The notes beneath the pieces are model-generated. The model did not search any database, was not told the DNA's origin, and was given only the letters and a program-made list of their open reading frames with translations. Made by a program: the position numbers and the translations under genes. This document shows, piece after piece, positions 1 through 8,680 of a stretch of DNA of 64,000 nt; within the stretch, counting starts at the first letter, position 1, and the number at the start of each line of letters is the position of its first letter. Where the stretch lies: the NCBI RefSeq assembly GCF_010509075.1, contig NZ_CP048433.1, positions 1,364,001 to 1,428,000 of the forward strand, given 5' to 3'. Source of the stretch: Collinsella aerofaciens ATCC 25986. Lineage in GTDB: Bacteria > Actinomycetota > Coriobacteriia > Coriobacteriales > Coriobacteriaceae.

Positions 1-1
1 C

Positions 2-421
2 ATCTTCCGCAACTGGGAGGTCGAGTGCGACGGCAATCCGCTCGCACACGCCGTTATGCGTGGCTACATCGGTCTCGATGGGCGCACCTACCCCAACTAC
101 CACTACGAACACCTGGAACGCTTGGCCGAACGCTATACCGAGCATGCCGGCTATGCCAATCCGGCAGCGGTCATCGACTGCAACCATGACAACTCGGGCA
201 AGCGTCCGCTGGAGCAGTATCGCATTTGCAAGGAGGTGCTCGACAGCTGCCGCCGCAACGAATCCATCTCCAAGCTGGTCAAGGGCTTTATGATCGAGTC
301 CTACCTGGAGGACGGCAACCAGCCGGTCGACGGCGGCGTCTTTGGCAAGTCGATCACCGACCCGTGCCTGGGCTGGGAAAAGACCGACTACCTCATCCAC
401 GAGATCGCGGAACGTATTTAG
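2..421 (+). CDS. 3-deoxy-7-phosphoheptulonate (DAHP) synthase, class I, 3' part only
   Basis: The reading frame runs in from the left edge of the window, so only the last 139 residues are seen. They carry hallmarks of the AroF/AroG/AroH class: NPLAHAVMRGYIG, the IDCNHDNSGK segment with metal and phosphate contacts, GFMIESYLEDGNQ and the C-terminal SITDPCLGW. The enzyme condenses phosphoenolpyruvate with erythrose-4-phosphate, the first step of aromatic amino acid synthesis, in the cytoplasm. The family is about 350 residues, so roughly 60 percent lies outside the window. Which feedback-inhibited isozyme it is cannot be judged from this part. A perfect hairpin at 423-446 follows the stop codon directly and may act as its terminator. 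Confidence 0.93.
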   Translation: MFRNWEVECDGNPLAHAVMRGYIGLDGRTYPNYHYEHLERLAERYTEHAGYANPAAVIDCNHDNSGKRPLEQYRICKEVLDSCRRNESISKLVKGFMIESYLEDGNQPVDGGVFGKSITDPCLGWEKTDYLIHEIAERI

Positions 422-422
422 C

Positions 423-557
423 TACGCGGTTTTACCAAACCGCGTAACGGCTCGACGCTGCAAACCCGCCAGAACGGCAATCTGCCTTTCAACTTCGGCG
501 GCATGATCAAAAGATCAATGCCGCCTCGTTTCAAGGCACCTTGCTCGCTCTGGCGGG
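423..557. repeat. Nested-palindrome intergenic repeat, copy A
   Basis: A perfect 10-bp hairpin (TACGCGGTTT, loop tacc, AAACCGCGTA) is followed by a spacer reading gctcgacgctgcaaa. Then comes a long palindrome with outer stem CCCGCCAGA (465-473) and TCTGGCGGG (549-557), inner stem TGCCTT/AAGGCA and an apical stem around GATCaaaaGATC. The same layout occurs at 3887-4023 and, inverted, at 18381-18516, with different bases that still pair. It starts one base after the DAHP synthase stop codon. Confidence 0.8.
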
Positions 558-629
558 TTTTCGCTGACGTTTTTTCGACCTGCATTGTTGCCAAGGTTGG
601 CACCAATGAGTAATGCGGTAACTAGCTAC

Positions 630-745
630 GTCGGTCCGCTTGACCGGCTGGGTTTCCGAGGTGCAGCAGATTGCCCTGAAAGAGGAGGGCATAGACCTTA
701 AGGGTCATGCCCGACGATTGAAGGGCAAGGTGCCGTGCCTCGGGA
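630..745. repeat. Nested-palindrome intergenic repeat, copy D (partial)
   Basis: The inner stem TTGCCCT (671-677) pairs with AGGGCAA (722-728). The apical part, gaaagaggagggcat...tcatgcccgacgattga, is nearly the same as in the copy at 18381-18516. An outer stem TTCCGAGG (654-661) pairs with CCTCGGGA (738-745) with one mismatch, and a small hairpin GTCGGTC/GACCGGC lies at 630-648. The TACGCGGTTT hairpin is missing. It ends ten bases from the agmatine deiminase stop codon, so together with copy A it fills the space between two convergent genes. Confidence 0.65.
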
Positions 746-755
746 AGACAGACAG

Positions 756-1961
756 TTACGCCGAGGGCTCCTGCTGCGTAATGCAGTGGATATTTCCGCC
801 GCCGAAAACGACCTGCTCGGACTGAACGCCGACGCACTTGTAGACGCCCTCGCCCCAGACCTCGTCGTAGATCTTCTGGAGCGTGTCAACGGCAAGCTGA
901 TCGTTCTCGTCGCCGTACTGCGGGACGATAACGCCGTGGTTGGTGACCAGGTAGTTCATGTAGGAGGCGATCAGCGGCTCGTTGACAACGCGCGGCTCGG
1001 CGTTCTCGTCGGCGTCGATGGTGTCGCAGGAAGCCTGGTCCATGAACAGCGGGTTCACAGGCATACAGAGCTTGTAGACCTTCATCTTGCGGCCCTTGGC
1101 GTCAACGGCGTTGGAGAGGGTCTCGTAGACAGCGTGGCACTGCTCGTAGAACGGATACTCGGGATCGTCGGTCCAGATGCAAGCCATGACGCCCGGAGCG
1201 ATGAACGTAGCGACGTCATCGATGTGGCCGTTGGTCTCCTCGGGGTCGATGCCCTCCTTGACCCAGATGACCTTCTCGACACCCAGGTAATCCTTGAGGT
1301 GCTCGTCCATATAGGCGCGAAGTTCCTCGCTCCAGGGCTCAAACTTCCTCTTAAACTTGGGCCAGATGGACTCGGGATCCTCTTCCTCCTCCAGAACCGC
1401 AGAGCAGGTGCGGCCTGGGGAAAGCAGGCACTGGTCGGTCACGACCACAGTGCCTTCGCCGTCGACGGTAATGGAACCGCCCTCGAGGATCATGTCATCG
1501 GGACGATAGCGACGGCAGCCGGAAAGCTCAGCCATCTTAAGGGCAATCTGTTCGTCCTTGTCCCACGGGAAATAGAGGCCGTCGACGAGGCCGCCGTAGG
1601 CGTTGAAGTGCCAGTGGTTGGCGCGCTTATCGCCCTTGCCGTTGATAACAAAAGTGGCAGCGGTGTCGCGGAACCAAGCGTCGTCGGTGGTCATCTCGAT
1701 AACGGTGACGTTCTCGTCTTCCTCAAAGACGGCCTTGCAGTTGGCGTAGTCGGCCTGGTTGGCGCACATGGTGACCGGGGTGAACTCGGCGATGGCGCGA
1801 GCGATGGCGGCATACTGCTTCTGAGCCGGCTTGGCACCATGGGCCCAGGTATCGGTGCGATGGGGCCAGCCCATCCACACGCGATCCTGTGGGGCGAACT
1901 CAGCAGGCATAAAGAAGCCATCGGCCTTAGGGGTGGACTCGGACTCGGTGATCGTACGCAT
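756..1961 (-). CDS. aguA: Agmatine deiminase
   Basis: This 401-residue protein matches agmatine deiminase over its full length. It hydrolyses agmatine to N-carbamoylputrescine and ammonia in the cytoplasm. Visible signatures are MPAEFAPQDRVWMGWPHRTDTW near the N-terminus, DDAWFRDTAATFV, LEGGSITVDGEG, NGHIDDVATF and the terminal GGGNIHCITQQEP holding the catalytic Cys (about residue 393). The ATG at 1961 was chosen because the family begins close to it and GGAGGAAA lies just upstream; the in-frame extension to 2195 has no family similarity. The upstream gene on the same strand is an amino-acid permease, which may bring in agmatine. The usual partners, putrescine carbamoyltransferase and carbamate kinase, are not in this window. 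Confidence 0.93.
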   Translation of the reverse strand: MRTITESESTPKADGFFMPAEFAPQDRVWMGWPHRTDTWAHGAKPAQKQYAAIARAIAEFTPVTMCANQADYANCKAVFEEDENVTVIEMTTDDAWFRDTAATFVINGKGDKRANHWHFNAYGGLVDGLYFPWDKDEQIALKMAELSGCRRYRPDDMILEGGSITVDGEGTVVVTDQCLLSPGRTCSAVLEEEEDPESIWPKFKRKFEPWSEELRAYMDEHLKDYLGVEKVIWVKEGIDPEETNGHIDDVATFIAPGVMACIWTDDPEYPFYEQCHAVYETLSNAVDAKGRKMKVYKLCMPVNPLFMDQASCDTIDADENAEPRVVNEPLIASYMNYLVTNHGVIVPQYGDENDQLAVDTLQKIYDEVWGEGVYKCVGVQSEQVVFGGGNIHCITQQEPSA

Positions 1962-1979
1962 AAGATTTCCTCCAAATCG

Positions 1980-2329
1980 AACGATCGCTTGCTGCGGGCG
2001 GGTTACCCGCAGCCTAAAACCAAGAGATGGTAGACGCCCGTTCCCCGGCAAAGGTCGGGGCGCCTGGCACCGGTTTTCACGGATGTCGCACCGGCAAGCG
2101 GCGACGTAACCCGGTGCGCGGAGACAAAACGCACGAAGGATACGGAAGAGAGATTGGGGCGGGCGGTGGTTACCGGAGCAATAGCTCACACCCACCTCAG
2201 AGAAAGGTTAGCAAACCTGTTGCTTGGGCACGCCTCCGAAGAGGCTAGAGTGTCCCGAGTCGGGAGCGACAAGCCCGACGAAGCGTACGTTGGTACGCGA
2301 GGAAGGTTGGAGCCCCGAATCCGGGTGCT
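1980..2329 (-). other. Hairpin-rich spacer between permease and agmatine deiminase
   Basis: Roughly 350 bases lie between the permease stop and the aguA start with no credible gene. Read on the minus strand they form a series of short stems: GCGTAC/GTACGC, GTCGGG/CCCGAC, GCCTCttcgGAGGC, AGGTTtgctAACCT, a CCCCG/CGGGG stem and GCTGCGGG/CCCGCAGC just before the aguA ribosome binding site. I do not recognise a known riboswitch class. It may be a terminator of the permease gene, a leader controlling aguA, or both. Confidence 0.4.
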
Positions 2330-3760
2330 CTAGTCCTCCTCGGACTCCTCAGCGAGGCGCTGAGCAGCCAGCTCGGGAGTGAGACCCTTGTACTCGGTCT
2401 CGCGGCCCTTAGCACTGACGACGCGGACAACCTCGCCAATAAGCAAGAGCACGATGAAGATGACGATCATCGGGACCTTATCGCCAATCTCATCGACAGA
2501 GAACGGAATCAGCGTTGCAACGATAGCCAGAATCAGCTCGATGCAGGGAATAGCCAGCATGACCTTCATCATGGCGCCCTTAAACGGGAACGTAAAGATA
2601 CGCTCACGGTTGGGGTCGTTCTTACGAAGGTTGAGGAATGCCGGGAACATCGGGATGTAGGTCAGCAGCAGGAAGACAACGGAGGTACCGAAGAGCATCC
2701 AGAAGACACCGTTGGAGATGGCGTCGATGGGAACCAGCTGCAGGCACAGCACCAGGGAGGCAACGATGGCGTTGACCAGGTTGGCGCCGTTGGGCATGTC
2801 GTCATCCGAGATCATCGAGGCGAAGACCTTGGGCATGTTGCCATGCTCGGCAGCATAGCGAGCAACGGAGTTGACGCCGAAGGACCAGGCAGCCATGTTG
2901 GCGAACAGCGTGATCAGGAAGGCGATGCAGATGACCTTAAAGATCATGGAATCGCCCACAATAGTCTGGACAGCGTAAATCATGCCGTAGTCAGGATCGA
3001 TGGAATCGGCCGACACAGCAGCGCCGATTCCAAAGCCAGCGAACAGATAGATCACGGCGATGGACAGGCCGCCGACGATGATAGCCTTGGGGATATCGCG
3101 AGCGGGATCGGCCATATCGTCGGTCATGGTGCAGATGACCTCGAAGCCCATGAAGTTAAAGATGATGATCGACAGGTAGCCGAGCGCGTTGGTGTTGGTG
3201 AGCTCGGGCAGGAAGGTGGCAGCGGACATATCGTTCGCAAAACCGTTCTCCATGGCGTACCAAATGCCCAAAGCGCCGACGATAACGGCAACGGCGACCT
3301 TGATGATGGCGCCGCCGTTCAGGACCCACTCGGAGTCGGCAGCCTTGGAGCGGCCCATAAGATAGACGATCCACACAAAGGCAAGGTCGATACCAATCTT
3401 GGCAATCAGATTGAACTCGACGCCAAAGACCATGCCCAAAATGTCCGGGAACATAGTGGCCAGCGAGGCAATCCACAGCGGGTAGTTAACCCAGTAGTAG
3501 TACGAAATGCGGGCGCCCCACTTGTCGCCCAGGCCATCGCGTACCCAGTCGTAAATGCCACCCTCGCCGTCATAGGTAGTGCCGAGCTCGGCAACGACCA
3601 TGCCATAAGGGAGCAGGAAGGTCAGAATCAGGAAGATCCACCAGAAGAACTGCTGGTTGCCAATGGCAGCAGCAGGTGCGGCGGCCTCGCAAACGAAGAC
3701 GACGCAGATGATGGTCGAGATGACCGTCAAGAAGGAAAGCTTTTTCTTTCCGTCGCTCAT
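2330..3760 (-). CDS. APC-superfamily amino-acid permease or antiporter
   Basis: A 476-residue integral membrane protein of the amino acid-polyamine-organocation superfamily with about 12 hydrophobic segments from residue 8 to 455. The first helix region (SFLTVISTIICVVFVCEAA) and the GFEVICTMTDDMADPARDIPKA stretch in the middle are typical of glutamate/GABA and arginine/agmatine type transporters of this superfamily. The acidic C-terminal tail is cytoplasmic by prediction. It lies upstream of agmatine deiminase on the same strand, which suggests an agmatine/putrescine exchanger or an importer of a related amine or amino acid. Substrate cannot be read from the sequence, so this is inference from position. 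The start is the first Met, followed by the lysine-rich SDGKKK. Confidence 0.85.
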   Translation of the reverse strand: MSDGKKKLSFLTVISTIICVVFVCEAAAPAAAIGNQQFFWWIFLILTFLLPYGMVVAELGTTYDGEGGIYDWVRDGLGDKWGARISYYYWVNYPLWIASLATMFPDILGMVFGVEFNLIAKIGIDLAFVWIVYLMGRSKAADSEWVLNGGAIIKVAVAVIVGALGIWYAMENGFANDMSAATFLPELTNTNALGYLSIIIFNFMGFEVICTMTDDMADPARDIPKAIIVGGLSIAVIYLFAGFGIGAAVSADSIDPDYGMIYAVQTIVGDSMIFKVICIAFLITLFANMAAWSFGVNSVARYAAEHGNMPKVFASMISDDDMPNGANLVNAIVASLVLCLQLVPIDAISNGVFWMLFGTSVVFLLLTYIPMFPAFLNLRKNDPNRERIFTFPFKGAMMKVMLAIPCIELILAIVATLIPFSVDEIGDKVPMIVIFIVLLLIGEVVRVVSAKGRETEYKGLTPELAAQRLAEESEED

Positions 3761-3886
3761 GATGAGCTCCTTCGCTCAGTCTTGGACAAATCGAGGTCCT
3801 TAAGATATTAAGGCAATTGCCGGGCCTCGGTGAGCGGGCGACAGGAGACGAGCATCCGCCGCCCGCAAGCGTGCTTCTACGATGAA

Positions 3887-4023
3887 GTTACGCGGTTTTA
3901 CCAAACCGCGTAACGGCTCGACGCTGCAAACGCCCCTAAGCGGCAATCTGACGTTCAATCGTCGGTCGCGTACCCAAAGTACGCTTCCCTCCTCTTTAAC
4001 GTCACCTTGCTCGCTTAGGGGCG
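3887..4023. repeat. Nested-palindrome intergenic repeat, copy B
   Basis: A perfect 12-bp hairpin (GTTACGCGGTTT, loop tacc, AAACCGCGTAAC) at 3887-3914 is followed by the same spacer as in copy A and a long palindrome. Its outer stem is CGCCCCTAAGCG (3931-3942) and CGCTTAGGGGCG (4012-4023), its inner stem ACGTT/AACGT and its apical stem GCGTAC/GTACGC. Compared with copy A the stems differ in sequence yet remain paired. It sits downstream of the BceB-type permease gene. Confidence 0.82.
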
Positions 4024-4070
4024 CTTTCGCTGACCTATGCTCAACCTACGATAATTCCAAGCTGAACGAG

Positions 4071-6290
4071 TTACTCGCTGTAACGGGTGGCTATGGCGGC
4101 TCGCACCATGCCGGTGCTCATGAGGTAGGTCACCAGGAAGTAGCCACTGTATGCTGCCAGGAAGATTACACAGGTGAGGCCCACGGTGCCGCCGATGCTC
4201 ATATTTCCGAAAATGCTCACCAGCTCGATGATCACCTTAAGTGCCACAAAGGAGTGCGCCAGGCCCACTGCCAGCGGGAACAGGAAGAATACCGCTTGCT
4301 GCGCCATCACCGAATGGCGAATCTGGCGGTCGTCGCAGCCGATCTGTGCCAGCACACGATAGCTGCGGCTGCCATCGGCCACGTTGGAGAGTTGCTGGAT
4401 CGACAGAATCGCCGCGCATGCAACGACCAATACAAAGCCGATGTAGATGGCTAGATAGCTAATAAGACCGTTCATTTGCGCTGCTTGCGTGTACATCTCG
4501 GAGCGTGTGATGAAGGTTCCCCACGACCCCGGCTCCTTGCCGTCAACGAGCAGATTGTCGAGCACAGTGTATTTAATGCTCTCGTCTGCCTCGGTCGTAT
4601 CCATCCCCTGTTTGTAGTTAACGAGCAGGCTACTGGAATACGGCTGCAGATTAAGTTGGGACAACAGCTCGTCGGAAACGACGACGGTACCCGGATTACT
4701 GCCCATCGCCGAGTTGGCGATGGCCGCCGTATCTTCGTCCGACTTATCGGTTGCGGGCTTGAGCGTATGCCCGCCCAAGGTAAGGGCATGGCCGCCAGCC
4801 ATATACTTGGTGTACAGGTCGACCAGCTCGCCGCCCATATCACACGTGAGCAAGTACTGGTCGCGGCCAATGCTCACCGGCTCCTCGCCCATCATCTGAC
4901 GCAATTTGTTGTACTGACTTGCCGGCGTCACATACAGACCCATCGCATCGGCATTGCTACCCCCGAACGCCTTGGGAAGCTTTTCGCCCATGGTCTTGCA
5001 CATCTCACTTGGAGTCACCGAAGGATTCGAGCCGCCAAGCGGGTAACTCAGATACGAATCGATCTGCACATGCTCGCCTGCAACATCGGCGATATTGACC
5101 TTCTTGCCGGTCTCATCGTTGTTGTCCGCCGACTTGCCCTTACGATCGCCGTGCCATGCGGAGTACAAATCGACCGTACTATCGGCCAGCACCATGCGAT
5201 CGGCCTCAGACGGATTGAAAGACTCTTTATAGAAGTCGAGCGTATCGGGCGTGTAATAGACATACGTCTGCGACATGTCGGCCGGATTATAGCGCTCCAG
5301 ATTCTCGTTCATCACATTGGCAATCGACATACCGCACGTCACCGAGGTGATGGCCAAAAACAGGAGCATCGCAATGACGCCCATCGAAAAGCACACCGTG
5401 TTGACCTTGGCCGCAAGCTGGCGCACGGTAAACATGTTGAGGCCGCGCCAATACACGCTGCGCAGGCTCTGCAGCAGCTTGATGAGCATGCCCGAGAGTC
5501 CCCAGAACAGGGCAAAGGTGCCCACGGTAACCATAGCGGTCGTAATACCAAACTGGGTCATGGCCTCTTGCAGCTTGCTGTCCGTCGCGGTTAGCGGGAA
5601 CCCATCACGTAGCAGACGGTAATAGGCCACGCCCACAAGCACCACGCCCACGGCAAAAATGGCAATCGCGATCCAGGGGTTGCGTGTCTTGATGCTCTCG
5701 TTGCGACGCTCGGCACCCATAAGCTCGATGAGTTTGGTACGACGCACGGCGCGAAGGTTCAGCAGTAGCGTGAGCACAAACATCACGAGCATGCAGGCAA
5801 GGGTCAGGCTGAACGCATGCACCGAGAAAAAGAAGTGGAAATTGGCGATCTGTGTCTTAAAGAGCGAGGCCGTAAAGAACGTCATGAGCTGGGAGAGTCC
5901 CACGCCCAGCACAATGCCGGCGACAAAGGCGCCGACCGAGACGATCACCGTCTCGAGCGCCATGATCGTGGCGACGCGCCCGCGCCCCATGCCGAGCACC
6001 TGGTACAGGCCAAACTCCTTCTTGCGGCGTTTCATGATGAAGTTATTGGCGTACACCATTAAAAAGGCCATGACACCGGCCAAAAAGTACGTCAGGTTGC
6101 CGAGCATGCTGCCCATAACCTGCGCCAAGCCCTTTTCATCGATGCCGGCGATGTCGACCTGCATCGAGATGGTATTAAAGGCATAGAAGACCGTGACGCC
6201 CAGGGTGAGCGTCAAAAGGTAGACGAGGTAGTCGCGGCCGGCGCGGCGGACGTTACCCCAAGCGAGTTTACAGAGCATCGGAGCCCTCAC
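4071..6290 (-). CDS. ABC transporter permease, FtsX/BceB type
   Basis: A 739-residue permease of the peptide-antibiotic transporter type (BceB/VraG/YtrF-like). The first helix (residues 20-40) follows CKLAWGNVRRAGRDYLVYLLTLTLGV. Helices 2-4 include the FMVYANNFIMKRRKKEFGLYQVLGMGRGRV coupling region typical of the FtsX domain, and a large extracytoplasmic domain (about residues 340-600) precedes the last three helices. It overlaps the upstream ATPase gene by 23 bases, or 11 if translation begins at the second Met, so the two are translationally coupled. Family members export or detach cell-wall-active peptides and often signal to a two-component system. No histidine kinase or response regulator lies in this window. 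Confidence 0.9.
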   Translation of the reverse strand: MRAPMLCKLAWGNVRRAGRDYLVYLLTLTLGVTVFYAFNTISMQVDIAGIDEKGLAQVMGSMLGNLTYFLAGVMAFLMVYANNFIMKRRKKEFGLYQVLGMGRGRVATIMALETVIVSVGAFVAGIVLGVGLSQLMTFFTASLFKTQIANFHFFFSVHAFSLTLACMLVMFVLTLLLNLRAVRRTKLIELMGAERRNESIKTRNPWIAIAIFAVGVVLVGVAYYRLLRDGFPLTATDSKLQEAMTQFGITTAMVTVGTFALFWGLSGMLIKLLQSLRSVYWRGLNMFTVRQLAAKVNTVCFSMGVIAMLLFLAITSVTCGMSIANVMNENLERYNPADMSQTYVYYTPDTLDFYKESFNPSEADRMVLADSTVDLYSAWHGDRKGKSADNNDETGKKVNIADVAGEHVQIDSYLSYPLGGSNPSVTPSEMCKTMGEKLPKAFGGSNADAMGLYVTPASQYNKLRQMMGEEPVSIGRDQYLLTCDMGGELVDLYTKYMAGGHALTLGGHTLKPATDKSDEDTAAIANSAMGSNPGTVVVSDELLSQLNLQPYSSSLLVNYKQGMDTTEADESIKYTVLDNLLVDGKEPGSWGTFITRSEMYTQAAQMNGLISYLAIYIGFVLVVACAAILSIQQLSNVADGSRSYRVLAQIGCDDRQIRHSVMAQQAVFFLFPLAVGLAHSFVALKVIIELVSIFGNMSIGGTVGLTCVIFLAAYSGYFLVTYLMSTGMVRAAIATRYSE

Positions 6291-7053
6291 CGCCCATCAT
6301 GGCAACGACCTCCATAATGCGGTCGAAGAACTCGCGGCGGTCGGTGTCGCCGCGGCGCAGCTCGGTGAAGATCTTGCCGTCGCGGATAAACAGCACACGG
6401 CTCGTGTAGCTGGCGGCAAAGCTGTCGTGCGTGACCATGAGTACGGTGGCACGTAGGCGGCGGTTAAGGGCCTCCAGGCTCTCGAGCAGCAGGCGAGCGC
6501 TCTTGGAATCGAGGGCGCCGGTGGGCTCGTCGGCCATGATCATGGTGGGGTCGGTGACGAGCGCGCGAGCCGCGGCAACGCGCTGCTGCTGACCGCCGGA
6601 CATCTGGTAGGGATACTTGTCGAGCACCTGACTAATGGACAGACGCGCGGCCACATCCTGCACTCGGGTCGAGATCTCCGCCGAGTTTGTGCGGGCGATG
6701 GTGAGCGGCAGGGCGATGTTCTCGCGTGCCGTGAGCGTATCGAGCAGGTTGGAGTCCTGGAAGATAAAGCCGAGCTCCTCGCGGCGGAACTGCGAAAGCT
6801 TAGCCTGCTTCATGCGCGTCACGTCCTGCCCGTTGATGCGGATCGTGCCACTTGTGGCGCTATCGATGGTCGACACGCAGTTGAGCAACGTCGACTTGCC
6901 CGAGCCCGAAGCGCCCATGATGCCGACGAATTCGCCGCGGTTGACGGTAAAGCTGACGTCGTTGAGCGCGCGGGTCACGTTGCCCAGCGCTCCATATACC
7001 TTTTCGAGATGCGCGACCTCCAGTACCGGGGTCGCCATGTGCGTGGTTTGCAT
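6268..7053 (-). CDS. ABC transporter ATP-binding protein, BceA/MacB type
   Basis: This 261-residue ATPase has Walker A GASGSGKST (about residues 48-56), Q-loop GFIFQDSNLL, the signature MSGGQQQRVAAARAL, Walker B MIMADEPTGALD and switch MVTHD. It energises the overlapping FtsX-type permease; such pairs confer self-protection against antimicrobial peptides or move cell-envelope substrates. A short serine/threonine-rich start (MQTTHMATPVLEV) leaves the exact initiation site open between Met1 and Met6. It is divergent from the Nudix-Vsr gene, sharing a 148-bp promoter region. Confidence 0.92.
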   Translation of the reverse strand: MQTTHMATPVLEVAHLEKVYGALGNVTRALNDVSFTVNRGEFVGIMGASGSGKSTLLNCVSTIDSATSGTIRINGQDVTRMKQAKLSQFRREELGFIFQDSNLLDTLTARENIALPLTIARTNSAEISTRVQDVAARLSISQVLDKYPYQMSGGQQQRVAAARALVTDPTMIMADEPTGALDSKSARLLLESLEALNRRLRATVLMVTHDSFAASYTSRVLFIRDGKIFTELRRGDTDRREFFDRIMEVVAMMGGEGSDAL

Positions 7054-7201
7054 ACCGAGTCCTTTCTTGCAATTAGTCTACGGCATCTATAGTCGCAAGA
7101 AGACGAGTCGGCTACCATCGATATGGCTTACGCTTGCCTTACCGTTGTGTAAGGTACGGGTAGCTACCCTGCCACGTGTTGATGTTGAGAGAGGACTCCT
7201 G

Positions 7202-8191
7202 TTGAAGACTGTTCATGTTGCCGCTGGGATCATTCGCAAGGAAGGATCCGATGAGCTGCTTGCCGTGCAGCGCGGCTATGGCGACATGCAGGGACTTTGG
7301 GAGTTCCCCGGTGGCAAGCTCATGCGCGGCGAAACGCCCGAGGACGCCGTACGCCGCGAGCTCATGGAAGAACTGCAGGTAAAAGTCACCAACCTGCGCG
7401 ATTTCTACACCGTTGAGTATGACTACCCCGATTTTCATCTCTCCATGGAGTGCTACTACTGCTCGATGGCCAAAGAGTCCGGCGAGCCCCAGAAGCACGA
7501 CCGCCAGCTCGATATCCGCTGGATTCCGCGCACCTCGCTTGCCACCGTTGAGTGGATGCCCGCCGACAAAGGGCTTATCGATGCGCTGATTGAGTTGAAG
7601 GAAGATCGGCTTGAGGCCAACAGCACTGCCAACGACGCCAAGGCCACCGCGACCGACGAGCGCGCTTCCAAGCCCAAGCGCGCACCTAAGCGCCGCAGCA
7701 AGAAGCGCCCCAAGCCCGGCCTGCTGGACGGCATCGACACCTCGGACCTTTCCGCCGACGAGCGTGAACTGGTGCGCCGTCGCGCCGCCATCAAAAAGTC
7801 CATGAAGGGCAACAAGCGCGCCAACACCAAGCCCGAGCTGCTCGTTCGCCAGCGCCTGCGGGCAGCGGGCCTTACGGGTTATCGCTTGGAATGGAAGGTT
7901 CCCGGCAAGCCCGACATCGCCTTTCCCGGGCGCAAGATCGCCATCTTCGTCAACGGCTGCTTTTGGCACCGCTGCCCCAAGTGCAACCCTAGCCAACCCA
8001 AGCGCAACGTTGAGTTTTGGGAGGCAAAGTTTCGCCGCAACGTCGAGCGCGACCGAGCAGCCATCAACGCACTTACCCAAATGGGCTGGACGCCCATCAC
8101 CGTCTGGGAATGTGAGCTCAAGAAAGACCGCATCGATGCCACCATGGAAAAGGTCATCGAGCGGGTGCGGGCCGCAGAGCCGCAGCGCTAA
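7202..8191 (+). CDS. Nudix (MutT-like) hydrolase fused to a Vsr-type DNA mismatch endonuclease
   Basis: A single 329-residue frame joins two repair domains. Residues 1-135 are a MutT-like Nudix domain whose box fits GX5EX7REUXEEXGU closely (GGKLMRGETPEDAVRRELMEEL, about 37-58), as in enzymes that remove oxidised nucleotides. A basic, Ala/Lys-rich linker (136-192) follows. Residues 193-306 match very-short-patch repair endonucleases: NTKPE (208-212), GKPDIAF with the catalytic Asp (238), FVNGCFWHRC (249-258) and VWECEL (301-306). TTG at 7202 is taken as start because the Nudix fold begins there and GAGAGGA precedes it. No cytosine methyltransferase gene, the usual Vsr neighbour, is present here. 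Joint action of both domains is inference. Confidence 0.88.
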   Translation: MKTVHVAAGIIRKEGSDELLAVQRGYGDMQGLWEFPGGKLMRGETPEDAVRRELMEELQVKVTNLRDFYTVEYDYPDFHLSMECYYCSMAKESGEPQKHDRQLDIRWIPRTSLATVEWMPADKGLIDALIELKEDRLEANSTANDAKATATDERASKPKRAPKRRSKKRPKPGLLDGIDTSDLSADERELVRRRAAIKKSMKGNKRANTKPELLVRQRLRAAGLTGYRLEWKVPGKPDIAFPGRKIAIFVNGCFWHRCPKCNPSQPKRNVEFWEAKFRRNVERDRAAINALTQMGWTPITVWECELKKDRIDATMEKVIERVRAAEPQR

Positions 8192-8445
8192 GAACGAGCC
8201 GTCCACACGCCCCACACAGGCGAGCCACATCCGCGCCACAAACCTTAGAAAGCCCTTAAGCTCAAAACCTTTCAAGAGTGTTACCCGACAGCTTTGACCT
8301 GCGGTTTCATTGTTACATCAAATCTGATTAAGCCTTTCTTTAGCGCTTCTTTGCAACAGCCGCGGCATAATACTGCCAACGCACGGGACCTAGCAGCACA
8401 CCCCGTGCGCAACCTTTTGGTGGACATCGAGGAGGCCGCATAAGC

Positions 8446-8655
8446 ATGCATTCTTCCAATGACGCAGCACAGCAGCCATCCCTAAATCATGCAAACCTTT
8501 TCTCCTTCCCCCCGACACAGAGAAACGGCCTCCTCGACTCCCCAACTCCCAAACCCAAACGCTCTGCAGACCAACACCTCAACCTGCAGACATCCTTCGA
8601 AAAGCTCCAAGCATCCCTAGACAAGGCGTTCCCCGAACAGGCAAGAGCAATCTAA
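8446..8655 (+). CDS. Small hypothetical protein, 69 residues
   Basis: A short, hydrophilic, proline-, serine- and glutamine-rich reading frame with no recognisable domain. The end (LNLQTSFEKLQASLDKAFPEQARAI) could form an amphipathic helix. Support comes from GAGGAGG about 10 bases before the ATG and its place just ahead of the AraC regulator, 25 bases downstream. The composition is unlike its neighbours, so it may be a translated leader or spurious. Confidence 0.4.
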   Translation: MHSSNDAAQQPSLNHANLFSFPPTQRNGLLDSPTPKPKRSADQHLNLQTSFEKLQASLDKAFPEQARAI

Positions 8656-8680
8656 GCCCATCGCGCTTTATACTGATGCC

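Noticed and set aside
735-2033. A 432-codon plus-strand frame opposite aguA
   Set aside because: Shadow frame; the minus strand encodes an unmistakable agmatine deiminase with a proper start.
1962-2329. The leader before aguA as a guanidine (ykkC-type) riboswitch
   Set aside because: Guanidine chemistry made this attractive, but I could not find the conserved blocks of the known guanidine riboswitch classes.
7202-8191. The Vsr part as evidence for a nearby restriction-modification system
   Set aside because: No methyltransferase or restriction gene flanks it; neighbours are an ABC transporter and an AraC regulator.
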